Positions 1-9,611 of a DNA stretch of 64,000 nucleotides are shown here, one piece after another. Within the stretch, counting starts at the first letter, position 1; the number at the start of each line of letters is the position of its first letter. The notes below the pieces were generated by a model. It did not search any database, was not told the DNA's origin, and worked only from the letters and a program-made list of their open reading frames with translations. Location: positions 310,001 through 374,000 of the forward strand of contig QZVU01000001.1 of the NCBI GenBank assembly GCA_003602285.1, written 5' to 3'. A program made the translations under genes and the position numbers. This stretch comes from Arthrobacter frigidicola (GTDB lineage Bacteria > Actinomycetota > Actinomycetes > Actinomycetales > Micrococcaceae).

Positions 1-73
1 TCATGCGTACCATTCGAGTCCAACAGCCCCGGCCGTAACAGCGCCGGGTGAAACCTAACAACTAGGAGGCGGA

Positions 74-1717
74 ATGCGTTTCACGCGCAATTCCAGAATT
101 CTCAGCGTGGCAGCTGTCGCTGTCTTCGCGCTGAGCGCATGCGGCGGCGGCGGCGGAAGCACCGACGAAGCAGCTACCGGCGGCAACACCGATGCCGTCA
201 TCGTGGTCGACGGCTCTGAACCCCAGAACCCGCTGATCCCGACCAGCACGAACGAAGTCGGCGGCGGAGCCGTCCTCGACCTCATCTTCGCCGGGCTCGT
301 CAGCTACGACGCCGATGGCAAGGTGCAGAACGAGGTCGCCGAGTCCATCGAGACCGAAGATGCCCAGAACTACACGATCACCCTGAAGGAGGGCATGACC
401 TTTACCAATGGCGATCCGGTCACTGCCAGCTCCTTCGTTGACGCGTGGAACTACGGTGCCGCAGCCAAGAACGCCCAGCTGAGCAGCTACTTCTTCGAGA
501 GCATCGAAGGCTACGCCGAAGCCAGTGCAGAAGGCTCAACCGTGACGGAGATGAGCGGCCTGAAGGTTGTCGACGACAAGACCTTCACCGTCGCCCTGTC
601 GCAGCCCGAATCGGACTGGCCCCAGCGCCTCGGCTACAGCGCGTTCTACCCGCTGCCCGCCGACGCCCTGAAGGACCCTAAGGCGTTCGGCGAGAACCCG
701 GTCGGCAACGGCCCGTACAAGTTCGCCGCCGAAGGTGCCTGGAAGCACAACGAGCAGATCGAGCTTGTGCCGAACGAGGATTATGAAGGTCCGCAGGAGC
801 CCAAGAACGGCGGCATCACCTTCAAGATCTACCAGAACGACACGACGGCCTACCAGGACCTGATTTCGGACAACCTGGATGTGCTGAAGACCATCCCGAC
901 GTCCGACATCAAGAACTTCAAGAACGACCTTGGTGAGCGCTCGATCGAGTCCCCGTACGCCGGCAACCAGACCATCGCCGTGCCGTACTACCTGAAGAAC
1001 TGGGACGGCGAGGCAGGCAAGCTGCGTCGCCAGGCCCTGTCGATGGCCATCAACCGTGACGAGATCACCGAGGTGATCTTCAACGGCGGCCGCGAGCCCG
1101 CCAAGGAGTTCACCGCTCCGGTCCTCCCCGGCTTCGAGGAAGACCTGCCCGGCAGCGAGAACCTCGAGTACAACCCGGAGAAGGCCAAGGAACTGTGGGC
1201 CGAGGCCGAGAAGCTCGAGCCTTACGACGCCTCCGAGCCCCTGACCATCGGCTACAACGCCGACAAGGGCGATCACAAGACCTGGGTTGAGGCACTGGTC
1301 AACAGCGTCAAGAACACCCTGGGTATCGAGATCACCGGCAAGCCGTACGCCACCTTCAAGGAAGCCCGCACCGAGGCGACCGAGCAGACCCTCACCGGCG
1401 CGATCCGGTCGGGCTGGCAGGCAGACTACCCCTCGCTGTACAACTTCCTCGGACCGATCTACGCCACCGGCGCCGGATCCAACGACTCCGTGTACACCAA
1501 CGAGGAGTTCGACAAGGCCCTGAAGGAAGGGCTTGCCGCGGAGTCCGTCGAAGAGGGCAACAAGGCAATGAACGAGGCACAGGAGACCCTCCTCGAGGAC
1601 CTTCCGGCCATCCCGCTGTGGTACCAGGTCGCCCAGGGCGGCTGGAGCAACAACGTGGACAATGTTGAATTCGGCTGGAACGGCGTACCTCTGTACCACG
1701 CCATCACCGGCAAGTAA
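74..1717 (+). CDS. Oligopeptide ABC transporter, substrate-binding lipoprotein (SBP family 5)
   Basis: Extracytoplasmic receptor that captures peptides and delivers them to the permeases encoded just downstream. The 547-residue protein begins with a basic N-terminus, a hydrophobic segment and the lipobox ALSAC with Cys23 as the lipidated residue, followed by a Gly-rich linker. The remainder has the length and layout of the OppA/DppA family, including the typical segment around VGNGPYKF near residue 210. A strong ribosome site (AGGAGG) lies 8 bases before the ATG. The gene is separated from its permeases by a hairpin terminator, which is usual where the receptor is needed in excess. The exact ligand cannot be read from the sequence. 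Upstream promoter sequence is mostly outside the window. Confidence 0.93.
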   Translation: MRFTRNSRILSVAAVAVFALSACGGGGGSTDEAATGGNTDAVIVVDGSEPQNPLIPTSTNEVGGGAVLDLIFAGLVSYDADGKVQNEVAESIETEDAQNYTITLKEGMTFTNGDPVTASSFVDAWNYGAAAKNAQLSSYFFESIEGYAEASAEGSTVTEMSGLKVVDDKTFTVALSQPESDWPQRLGYSAFYPLPADALKDPKAFGENPVGNGPYKFAAEGAWKHNEQIELVPNEDYEGPQEPKNGGITFKIYQNDTTAYQDLISDNLDVLKTIPTSDIKNFKNDLGERSIESPYAGNQTIAVPYYLKNWDGEAGKLRRQALSMAINRDEITEVIFNGGREPAKEFTAPVLPGFEEDLPGSENLEYNPEKAKELWAEAEKLEPYDASEPLTIGYNADKGDHKTWVEALVNSVKNTLGIEITGKPYATFKEARTEATEQTLTGAIRSGWQADYPSLYNFLGPIYATGAGSNDSVYTNEEFDKALKEGLAAESVEEGNKAMNEAQETLLEDLPAIPLWYQVAQGGWSNNVDNVEFGWNGVPLYHAITGK

Positions 1718-1724
1718 TCCGACA

Positions 1725-1763
1725 CGGAATGGGGGCCTGTCTCTGGCGGGCCCCCATTTTCCG
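1725..1763 (+). terminator. Rho-independent-type hairpin after the peptide-binding protein gene
   Basis: The arms CGGAATGGGGGCC and GGGCCCCCATTTTCCG pair over about 13 bases, starting 8 bases past the stop codon. It sits between the receptor gene and the first permease gene, so it probably attenuates rather than ends the operon, lowering permease expression relative to receptor. Confidence 0.75.
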
Positions 1764-1791
1764 TGCTCCAACGAAAAGGTTCCAACCTAAA

Positions 1792-1851
1792 ATGAGCAAC
1801 CCCCAAGAGCGTTCCGTCCGAACGCCTGACGCGCCGGGAGGTGCGCACTAA
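1792..1851 (+). other. Possible 19-codon leader ORF abutting the permease start
   Basis: An ATG at 1792 opens a 19-codon frame whose TAA stop shares one base with the ATG of the permease (TAATG at 1849-1853). The permease ribosome site (GGGAGG) lies inside this small frame. The one-base overlap is the geometry seen in translational coupling, but the small frame has only a weak purine stretch (AAAAGG) some 12 bases upstream. It may be chance; listed because of the exact junction. Confidence 0.2.
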
Positions 1852-2777
1852 TGACCTGGTATGTTTCCCGGCGCTTCCTGCAGCTGATTCCGGTCTTCCT
1901 CGGAGCCACGCTCCTCGTCTATTTCCTGGTTTTCAGCCTTCCCGGCGACGCCACTGCAGCCATCTGTGGTGAGCGCGGATGTACCCCCGCCGTCGTCACC
2001 GCGCTGCGCGAGCAGTACAACCTGGACGAGCCGTTCTGGATCCAGTACCTGCTCTACCTCAAGGGCGTCCTGACCTTCGATCTGGGCACCAACTTCTCGG
2101 GCCGCCCCATCGCCGTCATCATCGCCGAGGTCTTCCCGACCACCGCCAAGCTCGCTGTCATGGCCCTCATCTTCGAGGCCATCTTCGGCATTGTCTTCGG
2201 CCTCATCGCGGGCCTGCGCAAGGGCAAGCTGTTCGACTCCACCGTCCTGGTGCTCTCCCTCGTCGTCATCGCCGTGCCGATCTTCGTCCTCGGCTTCCTG
2301 ATGCAGTTCCTGATCGGCGTCAAGCTTGGGTGGACCAACCCGACCGTCAGCGGCGACGCCACCGTCTCCGAGCTGATCCTGCCGGCCGTCGTGCTGGGCC
2401 TGGTGTCCTTCGCCTACGTGCTGCGCCTGACGCGCACCAGCATCCTTGAGAACGTCAAGGCCGACTACGTCCGCACCGCCACCGCCAAGGGGCTCAGCCG
2501 CAAGCGCGTCGTCGTCGTGCACATCCTGCGCAACTCGATGATCCCCGTTGTCACCTTCCTGGGCGCCGACCTCGGAACCCTCATGGGCGGGGCCATCGTC
2601 ACCGAAGGAATCTTCAACGTCAACGGTGTCGGCCTCACGCTGTACCGCGCCGTTCTGAACGGGGACGGGCCGACCGTCGTTTCGATCGTCACCTTCCTGA
2701 TCCTCATCTTCTGCCTCGCGAACCTGCTGGTGGACCTCCTGTACGCGTGGCTTGACCCAAGGATTCGATATGCCTGA
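1851..2777 (+). CDS. Peptide ABC transporter permease, OppB/DppB type
   Basis: Inner-membrane half of a peptide importer, 308 residues with about six membrane segments, the first near residues 9-30. The large cytoplasmic loop carries the coupling (EAA) motif around DYVRTATAKGLS near residue 205, which docks on the ATPase. An external loop after the first membrane helix holds two close cysteines (CGERGC), which could form a disulfide. A GGGAGG ribosome site lies 8 bases before the ATG. Its 3' end overlaps the next permease by 8 bases, showing they are co-translated. Assignment to the OppB/DppB family is secure; substrate specificity is not. Confidence 0.93.
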   Translation: MTWYVSRRFLQLIPVFLGATLLVYFLVFSLPGDATAAICGERGCTPAVVTALREQYNLDEPFWIQYLLYLKGVLTFDLGTNFSGRPIAVIIAEVFPTTAKLAVMALIFEAIFGIVFGLIAGLRKGKLFDSTVLVLSLVVIAVPIFVLGFLMQFLIGVKLGWTNPTVSGDATVSELILPAVVLGLVSFAYVLRLTRTSILENVKADYVRTATAKGLSRKRVVVVHILRNSMIPVVTFLGADLGTLMGGAIVTEGIFNVNGVGLTLYRAVLNGDGPTVVSIVTFLILIFCLANLLVDLLYAWLDPRIRYA

Positions 2778-3762
2778 GCTTGACAACAACCTGAAGACGG
2801 CGGGAAGGGTGAAAACCTCCGCCTACCCGATCGAGCACTTCGTCGCCGATATCGACGAAACCCCTGTCCGGGCGACCGACAGCGCCACCGCCGAGGGGGC
2901 TCCATCGAGCCTCTGGCGCGAGGCCTGGCGCAGCCTGCGCCGGCAGCCGCTCTTCCTCATCAGCGCGGTCCTCATCCTGGCCATCCTCGTCGTGGCGCTG
3001 TTCCCCGGCCTGTTCACCAATGAGCCGCCGAACTCGAACTGCCTGCTGGCCAACTCCGACGGCGGCCCCGCACCGGGGCACCCGCTGGGCTTCACCCAGC
3101 AGGGCTGCGACATCCTCTCGCGCGTCGTGCACGGCACCCAGTCCTCCCTTACCGTTGGGCTCTTCGCCACCCTCGGTGTGCTGGTCATCGGCGGCCTGAT
3201 CGGTGCACTCGCCGGATTCTTCGGCGGCTGGGTGGATGCGATCCTGGCCCGCGTCGGTGACATCTTCTTCGCCCTGCCGCTGATCCTCGGCGCCATCGTC
3301 GTCGTGCAGCTGCCCTTCTTCCAGCAGAACCGCAACGTCTGGACGCTCGTGGTGATCCTGGTTTCCTTCGGCTGGCCGCAGATCGCGCGCATCACCCGCG
3401 CCGCCGTCATCGAGGTCCGCAACGCGGACTTCGTCATGGCAGCCCGCTCGCTGGGCGTTTCCCCGATGTCGGCGCTGATCAAGCACGTCATTCCCAACGC
3501 CCTGGCCCCGGTCATCGTCATCGCGACCATCTCCCTGGGCACGTTCATCGTGGCCGAGTCCACCCTGTCCTTCCTGGGCATCGGGCTGCCGCCGGACGTC
3601 ATGTCCTGGGGCAATGACATCTTCTCCGCGAAGTCATCCCTCCGGTCCAACCCCAGTGCCATCTTCTGGCCGGGCCTGGCCCTGTCCTTGACCGTTCTGA
3701 GCTTCATCATGCTGGGCGACGCCCTGCGTGACGCTCTCGACCCGAAGGCGCGCAAGCGATGA
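2770..3762 (+). CDS. Peptide ABC transporter permease, OppC/DppC type
   Basis: Second membrane subunit of the importer, about 330 residues. A long, probably cytoplasmic N-terminal tail (about 60 residues) precedes the first membrane helix near residues 65-90. The coupling motif is near NADFVMAARSLGVS. The usual DELGRD sequence after the first helix is here FTQQGCDILSRV. I chose the ATG at 2770, preceded by AAGGA; an in-frame TTG at 2752 would add six residues. The gene overlaps oppB at its start and the ATPase gene at its end (ATGA), so the four genes behave as one operon. Confidence 0.92.
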   Translation: MPELDNNLKTAGRVKTSAYPIEHFVADIDETPVRATDSATAEGAPSSLWREAWRSLRRQPLFLISAVLILAILVVALFPGLFTNEPPNSNCLLANSDGGPAPGHPLGFTQQGCDILSRVVHGTQSSLTVGLFATLGVLVIGGLIGALAGFFGGWVDAILARVGDIFFALPLILGAIVVVQLPFFQQNRNVWTLVVILVSFGWPQIARITRAAVIEVRNADFVMAARSLGVSPMSALIKHVIPNALAPVIVIATISLGTFIVAESTLSFLGIGLPPDVMSWGNDIFSAKSSLRSNPSAIFWPGLALSLTVLSFIMLGDALRDALDPKARKR

Positions 3763-5480
3763 GCTCAACTCTTGGAAACGACGGCATCACCGAGGTCCGG
3801 ACCGCACCCTCCGAGGTGCGCCCCCTGCTCGAATTGAAGGACCTCGCAATCACGTTCGACACGGCGAACGGGGAGGTTCCGGCGGTGCGCAACGCGCACC
3901 TGACGGTCATGCCCGGCGAGACCGTGGCCATCGTGGGGGAGTCCGGTTCCGGCAAGTCCACCACGGCCCTCGCCGCGATCGGGCTGCTGCCCGGCAACGG
4001 CAGGGTCTCGGGCGGATCGATTCTTTTCGACGGCGAGGACATCACCAACGCCAGCGAAAAGCGCATCGTCGAACTCCGCGGATCCTCGATCGGCATGGTT
4101 CCCCAGGACCCGATGTCGAACCTGAACCCGGTCTGGAAGATCGGCTTCCAGGTCAGGGAGACCCTGCGGGCCAACGGCCTGCCGTATTCCACGCAGGATG
4201 TGGCGAAAGTGTTGTCCGAGGCCGGACTGCCCGACGCGGAATCGCGCGCCAACCAGTACCCGCACGAATTCTCCGGTGGCATGCGCCAGCGCGCGCTGAT
4301 CGCCATCGGGCTCTCGTGCCGGCCGCGCCTGCTGATCGCCGACGAACCCACGTCCGCCCTGGACGTCACGGTGCAGCGCCAGATCCTCGATCACCTCGAC
4401 CGGATGACCGATGAGCTGGGCACCGCGGTGCTGCTGATCACGCACGACCTCGGCCTCGCCGCCGAGCGCGCGCACAAGGTCATCGTCATGTACAAGGGCC
4501 AGGTCGTCGAGGCCGGTCCTGCACTTGAGCTGCTGACCAACCCGCGCCATCCGTACACCCAGAAGCTGGTCGCCTCGGCACCCTCGATCGCCTCCCGGCG
4601 CATCGAATCGGCCAAGAAGCTCGGCGTTGCAACGGACGACCTGCTCGCGCCGTCGGCCGAGAAGGCCGACGCCAAGGACAAGGTGATCGAGGTCAAGGAC
4701 CTCACCAAGGTCTTCAAGATCCGCGGCAGCTGGGGCAAGTCGACCGACTTCACGGCGGTCGACAATGTGTCCTTCTCGATCGCCCGCGGCACCACCACCG
4801 CCGTGGTGGGCGAGTCCGGATCCGGCAAGTCGACGGTCGCCCGCATGGTGCTGGGCCTGGAGACGGCGACGGCGGGGGACATCCGGTTCGACGGGGTGGA
4901 CATCACCACCCTGGGCCGGAAGGAACTGTTCAACTTCCGCCGCCGGGTACAGCCGATCTTCCAGGACCCCTACGGTTCGCTCGACCCGATGTACAACATC
5001 TACCGCACCATCGAGGAACCCCTCCGGGTGCACGGGATCGGCAACGCCAAGAGCCGCGAGAAGAAGGTGCGCGAGCTCCTCGACCAGGTGGCCCTGCCGT
5101 CCTCGATGATGCAGCGATTCCCCAACGAGCTCTCGGGCGGGCAGCGCCAGCGCGTGGCCATCGCCCGGGCCCTGGCGCTGGATCCCGAGGTCGTCATCTG
5201 CGACGAGGCCGTCTCGGCGCTCGACGTGCTGGTGCAGGCGCAGATCCTGAACCTGCTCGCCGACCTTCAGGCCGAGCTGGGCCTGAGCTACCTCTTCATC
5301 ACCCACGACCTCGCGGTCGTGCGGCAGATCGCGGACCACGTGGCCGTGATGGAAAAGGGCAAGCTCGTTGAGCAGGGCTCCACCGACGAGGTCTTCGACA
5401 GCCCGAAGACCGCCTACACCCAGTCGCTGCTCGCAGCGATCCCGGGTGCCGGACTGGTGCTTCCTCCGGAAGCCGCCTGA
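3759..5480 (+). CDS. Peptide ABC transporter, fused double ATP-binding protein (OppD-OppF type)
   Basis: Energy-coupling subunit, 573 residues, holding two complete nucleotide-binding domains that are two genes (oppD and oppF) in many bacteria. Domain 1 has Walker A GESGSGKST near residue 65, signature FSGGMRQR and Walker B LLIADEPTSAL. Domain 2 has Walker A GESGSGKST near residue 355, signature LSGGQRQR and a Walker B reading VVICDEAVSAL, with A in place of the more usual P. Each ends in the oligopeptide/dipeptide-type C-terminal tail (PRHPYTQ and PKTAYTQS). ATGA overlap with the permease gene. The fusion is common in actinobacteria. Confidence 0.95.
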   Translation: MSSTLGNDGITEVRTAPSEVRPLLELKDLAITFDTANGEVPAVRNAHLTVMPGETVAIVGESGSGKSTTALAAIGLLPGNGRVSGGSILFDGEDITNASEKRIVELRGSSIGMVPQDPMSNLNPVWKIGFQVRETLRANGLPYSTQDVAKVLSEAGLPDAESRANQYPHEFSGGMRQRALIAIGLSCRPRLLIADEPTSALDVTVQRQILDHLDRMTDELGTAVLLITHDLGLAAERAHKVIVMYKGQVVEAGPALELLTNPRHPYTQKLVASAPSIASRRIESAKKLGVATDDLLAPSAEKADAKDKVIEVKDLTKVFKIRGSWGKSTDFTAVDNVSFSIARGTTTAVVGESGSGKSTVARMVLGLETATAGDIRFDGVDITTLGRKELFNFRRRVQPIFQDPYGSLDPMYNIYRTIEEPLRVHGIGNAKSREKKVRELLDQVALPSSMMQRFPNELSGGQRQRVAIARALALDPEVVICDEAVSALDVLVQAQILNLLADLQAELGLSYLFITHDLAVVRQIADHVAVMEKGKLVEQGSTDEVFDSPKTAYTQSLLAAIPGAGLVLPPEAA

Positions 5481-5517
5481 GGTGCTGACCTAACGGCGCT
5501 TCGCTCAGGGCCGAAAC

Positions 5518-5556
5518 GACGCCGGTGCTCCCCGAATGCGGGGCAGCGCCGGCGTC
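5518..5556 (+). terminator. Strong hairpin ending the peptide-transport operon
   Basis: GACGCCGG-TGCT-CCCC pairs with GGGG-CAGC-GCCGGCGTC around a GAATGC-type loop, followed by the T-containing stretch GTTCGTCGTT. It lies 38 bases after the ATPase stop and before typA. Confidence 0.8.
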
Positions 5557-5689
5557 GTTCGTCGTTGGAGGGCCCCCGCGGGCGCCCGCGCATTAGGTCT
5601 GGTTTTGTCAAACCCGTAGACTTGACGCAGGGCGCGCATTGCTGCCGCCGACATTTCCCCGCTTTAGATACTGAATTGAGTCATTAAGC

Positions 5690-7606
<1,917 letters not shown>

Positions 7607-7625
7607 GTAACGGTCCTGACGGATC

Positions 7626-8129
7626 ATGCCTTACGACGTCGACGCCGGTCCTTCCGTTCCACGGAGGGGCCGGCGTCCGGCGTTTAACCCCGCCGGACCC
7701 TCCGGTCCGGCGCCGGCGCGGTGGCGGGCAGTGGCCGGCGCGCTGCTTGGCGGAATGCTGGCGGCGCTGCTCGGGACCGTGCTCCACGCGCAGGTGCTGA
7801 GGGTCGGTGAGCTGGCGCTGCCCGTGGGGGCGGCCGCCGCGCTGGTCCTGGCCGGAAGCGTCATCACCTGGTGCGGGCTGTGGGCCCGAAGCATCCTCAT
7901 CGCAGCGCTCAGCGGCGGAACGGCGTATCTCCTCGTCGCACTGGTCTCACTGAGTGCCGAAACCCTGATCCTCACCGGGACCGAGGGACCGGGTCCGGAG
8001 CCGGCCGCCGTCCTGGCGGGGAACATCTGGATGTTCGGACTGGCGGCGGCCACCATCGCCGGCATCGCGGTGTGCGGCGCGGTGCTGCGCGGCCACCGCT
8101 CCGGTGGAAGCGCTCCGACGGGGAGCTAA
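7626..8129 (+). CDS. Small membrane protein of unknown function
   Basis: 167 residues. After a Pro/Arg-rich cytoplasmic N-terminus of about 30 residues there are four predicted membrane segments (about residues 35-58, 66-88, 92-113 and 130-152). I do not recognise catalytic motifs. Small four-helix proteins of this kind are common next to housekeeping genes in Micrococcaceae. It starts 20 bases after typA and is probably co-transcribed with it. Its stop codon overlaps the stop of the convergent regulator gene by four bases. Confidence 0.75.
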   Translation: MPYDVDAGPSVPRRGRRPAFNPAGPSGPAPARWRAVAGALLGGMLAALLGTVLHAQVLRVGELALPVGAAAALVLAGSVITWCGLWARSILIAALSGGTAYLLVALVSLSAETLILTGTEGPGPEPAAVLAGNIWMFGLAAATIAGIAVCGAVLRGHRSGGSAPTGS

Positions 8130-8632
8130 TCCGCTGCGCGGTCCAGATGGTGGGCGAGCAGGATCGAGGTCGCCGTGCCGTCGGGATCGGCTCCGCGGGC
8201 CGCGTACTCCTCGAAAATCTCGCGCAGCCGGCCCATCATTTCCGCCCGGTTCTCCTGGTTCAGGCGAATTCCGAGCCGCCAGACGTCGATTTCCGACGGG
8301 GCAAGTCCTTCGATCTCCTGGAGGAAGGTCTCAACCAGCACCGGCGCCGCATTGGGCAGCTGGGTCCCCCAGGAAAGGCCCGTCGCCCGGTACGGGATCT
8401 CACGTGCGCCCCGGTTGCCCGTCCGGGGGTCCTCGGCGCGCAAAAATCCGGTGGCCAGGAGCGTCCGCACATGGTGCAGCGCCGTGGCCGGGTTCACTTT
8501 GAGGATGCCGGCGATCTCCTTGTTCGTCCGTGCCTTGTGCAGGCAGAGGCGCAGGATCCGCAGGCGGAGGGGCGAACTCAGGGCGCGGGCCCGCGCCTGA
8601 ATGTCCTCGTCAGTGTGCATGAGGGAAATCAT
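8126..8632 (-). CDS. ArsR/winged-helix type transcriptional regulator
   Basis: DNA-binding regulator of about 168 residues. The N-terminal half is a winged-helix domain of the ArsR/HTH_20 kind: ALSSPLRLRILRLC near residues 16-30, recognition region TNKEIAGILKVNPATALHHVRTL, and a wing with REIPYRAT. The C-terminal half (ETFLQEIEGLAP onward) resembles the effector or dimer part seen in such actinobacterial regulators; no metal-binding cysteine motif is present, so metal sensing is unlikely. Start is uncertain: ATG at 8632 or the in-frame ATG at 8620, neither with a good ribosome site. A perfect inverted repeat at 8651-8668 directly upstream suggests autoregulation. Confidence 0.82.
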   Translation of the reverse strand: MISLMHTDEDIQARARALSSPLRLRILRLCLHKARTNKEIAGILKVNPATALHHVRTLLATGFLRAEDPRTGNRGAREIPYRATGLSWGTQLPNAAPVLVETFLQEIEGLAPSEIDVWRLGIRLNQENRAEMMGRLREIFEEYAARGADPDGTATSILLAHHLDRAAD

Positions 8633-8650
8633 ACGGTAGCGCGGGCGTGC

Positions 8651-8668
8651 CATTGGTGAATACCAATG
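8651..8668. promoter_or_regulatory. Probable operator of the ArsR-like regulator
   Basis: Perfect inverted repeat CATTGGT-GAAT-ACCAATG centred about 28 bases upstream of the regulator start at 8632. Position, symmetry and half-site length are those of a binding site for a dimeric winged-helix repressor. It also lies in the intergenic region shared with the divergent gene at 8781, so both genes could be controlled. Inference from position only. Confidence 0.5.
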
Positions 8669-8780
8669 CCGATCTGCCGGATGTCTGTAGAGCCGGCCTC
8701 CGGCACGGGTCGGGACGGTCGGTTGTCCACATCGCGTGCGAGCCCCCGGCGCAACGGGTGGTCTGGGGCAGGCTGGGGCA

Positions 8781-9587
8781 ATGGACGTAATCCGGGCGGT
8801 CGAGAGCCTGGGCGGGGTAGCGCGGTACAGGGAACTCGTTGGCCTAGGGGTGAGCGGGGCGGCACTGTCGGCGGCGGTCGGATCCGGGGTGGTGGCCAAG
8901 CCCGCGCGTGGCGTATTCGCCCTCCGCGATGCCGACCCGTCTCTTCTTGCCGCCCGCTGTGCTGGGGCAGAGCTTGCTTGTGTGAGTGCGGCGCAGCGCC
9001 ACGGCCTTTGGGTGCTGCGCCGCCCGGGGAAGGTCCATATCAGCGTCAACCACGGCCGGAGGCTTCCCCCGGAATTCCGGGTACACCGATTCCCTGGAAC
9101 CCCGAGCTTGGCCGACGCATGCGTTCAGTCCCTGCGATGTCTTCCGCAGTTGGATGCCCTGTGCATCGTCGAGAGCGCTGTGGCCACGGACAGGGTCAGC
9201 CTGCAGGAACTGCGAGGGCGGCTGCAGGGTCATCGCGACGGCGGTGCGCGGCGGACCGTTGCGCTGATCAACCCGATGTCCCAGTCGATCATCGAGACCG
9301 TCGCCCGCTTCCACCTTCTCGAGGCGGGGCTGAGTGTGCAGACGCAGGTCCACCGGCCGGGCGTCGGCCGGCTTGACCTCTTCGTCGAGGGGCGGCTCGG
9401 GGTCGAGGTCGACGGCCGTTCGTACCACAGCGGCCCGGAGGAGTTCGCCGAGGACCGGCGCCGCTGGAACCTGCTGACCGTCGGTGGAATCCGGGTGCTG
9501 CGGGTCACCTATGCGATGGTCGTTCATCATCCCGAGCAGTTCCTAGCCCTGATCCGTCAGGGACTTGCCACCGTCCCCGCGCACTAG
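8781..9587 (+). CDS. Winged-helix (AbiEi-antitoxin-like) protein with DUF559/Vsr-like nuclease domain
   Basis: 268 residues. The N-terminal 50 residues (DVIRAVESLGGVARYREL ... GVFAL) have the layout of the winged-helix domain found at the start of AbiEi-type antitoxins. The C-terminal 80 residues match the DUF559/VRR-like restriction-endonuclease fold: GRLDLFVEG, then GVEVDGRSYH, then RRRWNLL and GIRVLRVTY. D...E-x-D is the expected catalytic set, so it could cleave DNA, but activity is not established for this family. Such proteins are numerous in actinobacteria and often solitary. The ATG at 8781 is chosen over an upstream in-frame ATG at 8736. The repeat array begins 24 bases after the stop. 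Confidence 0.72.
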   Translation: MDVIRAVESLGGVARYRELVGLGVSGAALSAAVGSGVVAKPARGVFALRDADPSLLAARCAGAELACVSAAQRHGLWVLRRPGKVHISVNHGRRLPPEFRVHRFPGTPSLADACVQSLRCLPQLDALCIVESAVATDRVSLQELRGRLQGHRDGGARRTVALINPMSQSIIETVARFHLLEAGLSVQTQVHRPGVGRLDLFVEGRLGVEVDGRSYHSGPEEFAEDRRRWNLLTVGGIRVLRVTYAMVVHHPEQFLALIRQGLATVPAH

Positions 9588-9611
9588 CGGATTGCCTCCG
9601 AGTGGTGATTC

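Noticed and set aside
536-1771. 411-codon minus-strand frame opposite the peptide-binding protein gene
   Set aside because: Shadow of a strongly supported lipoprotein gene; the product has no motif.
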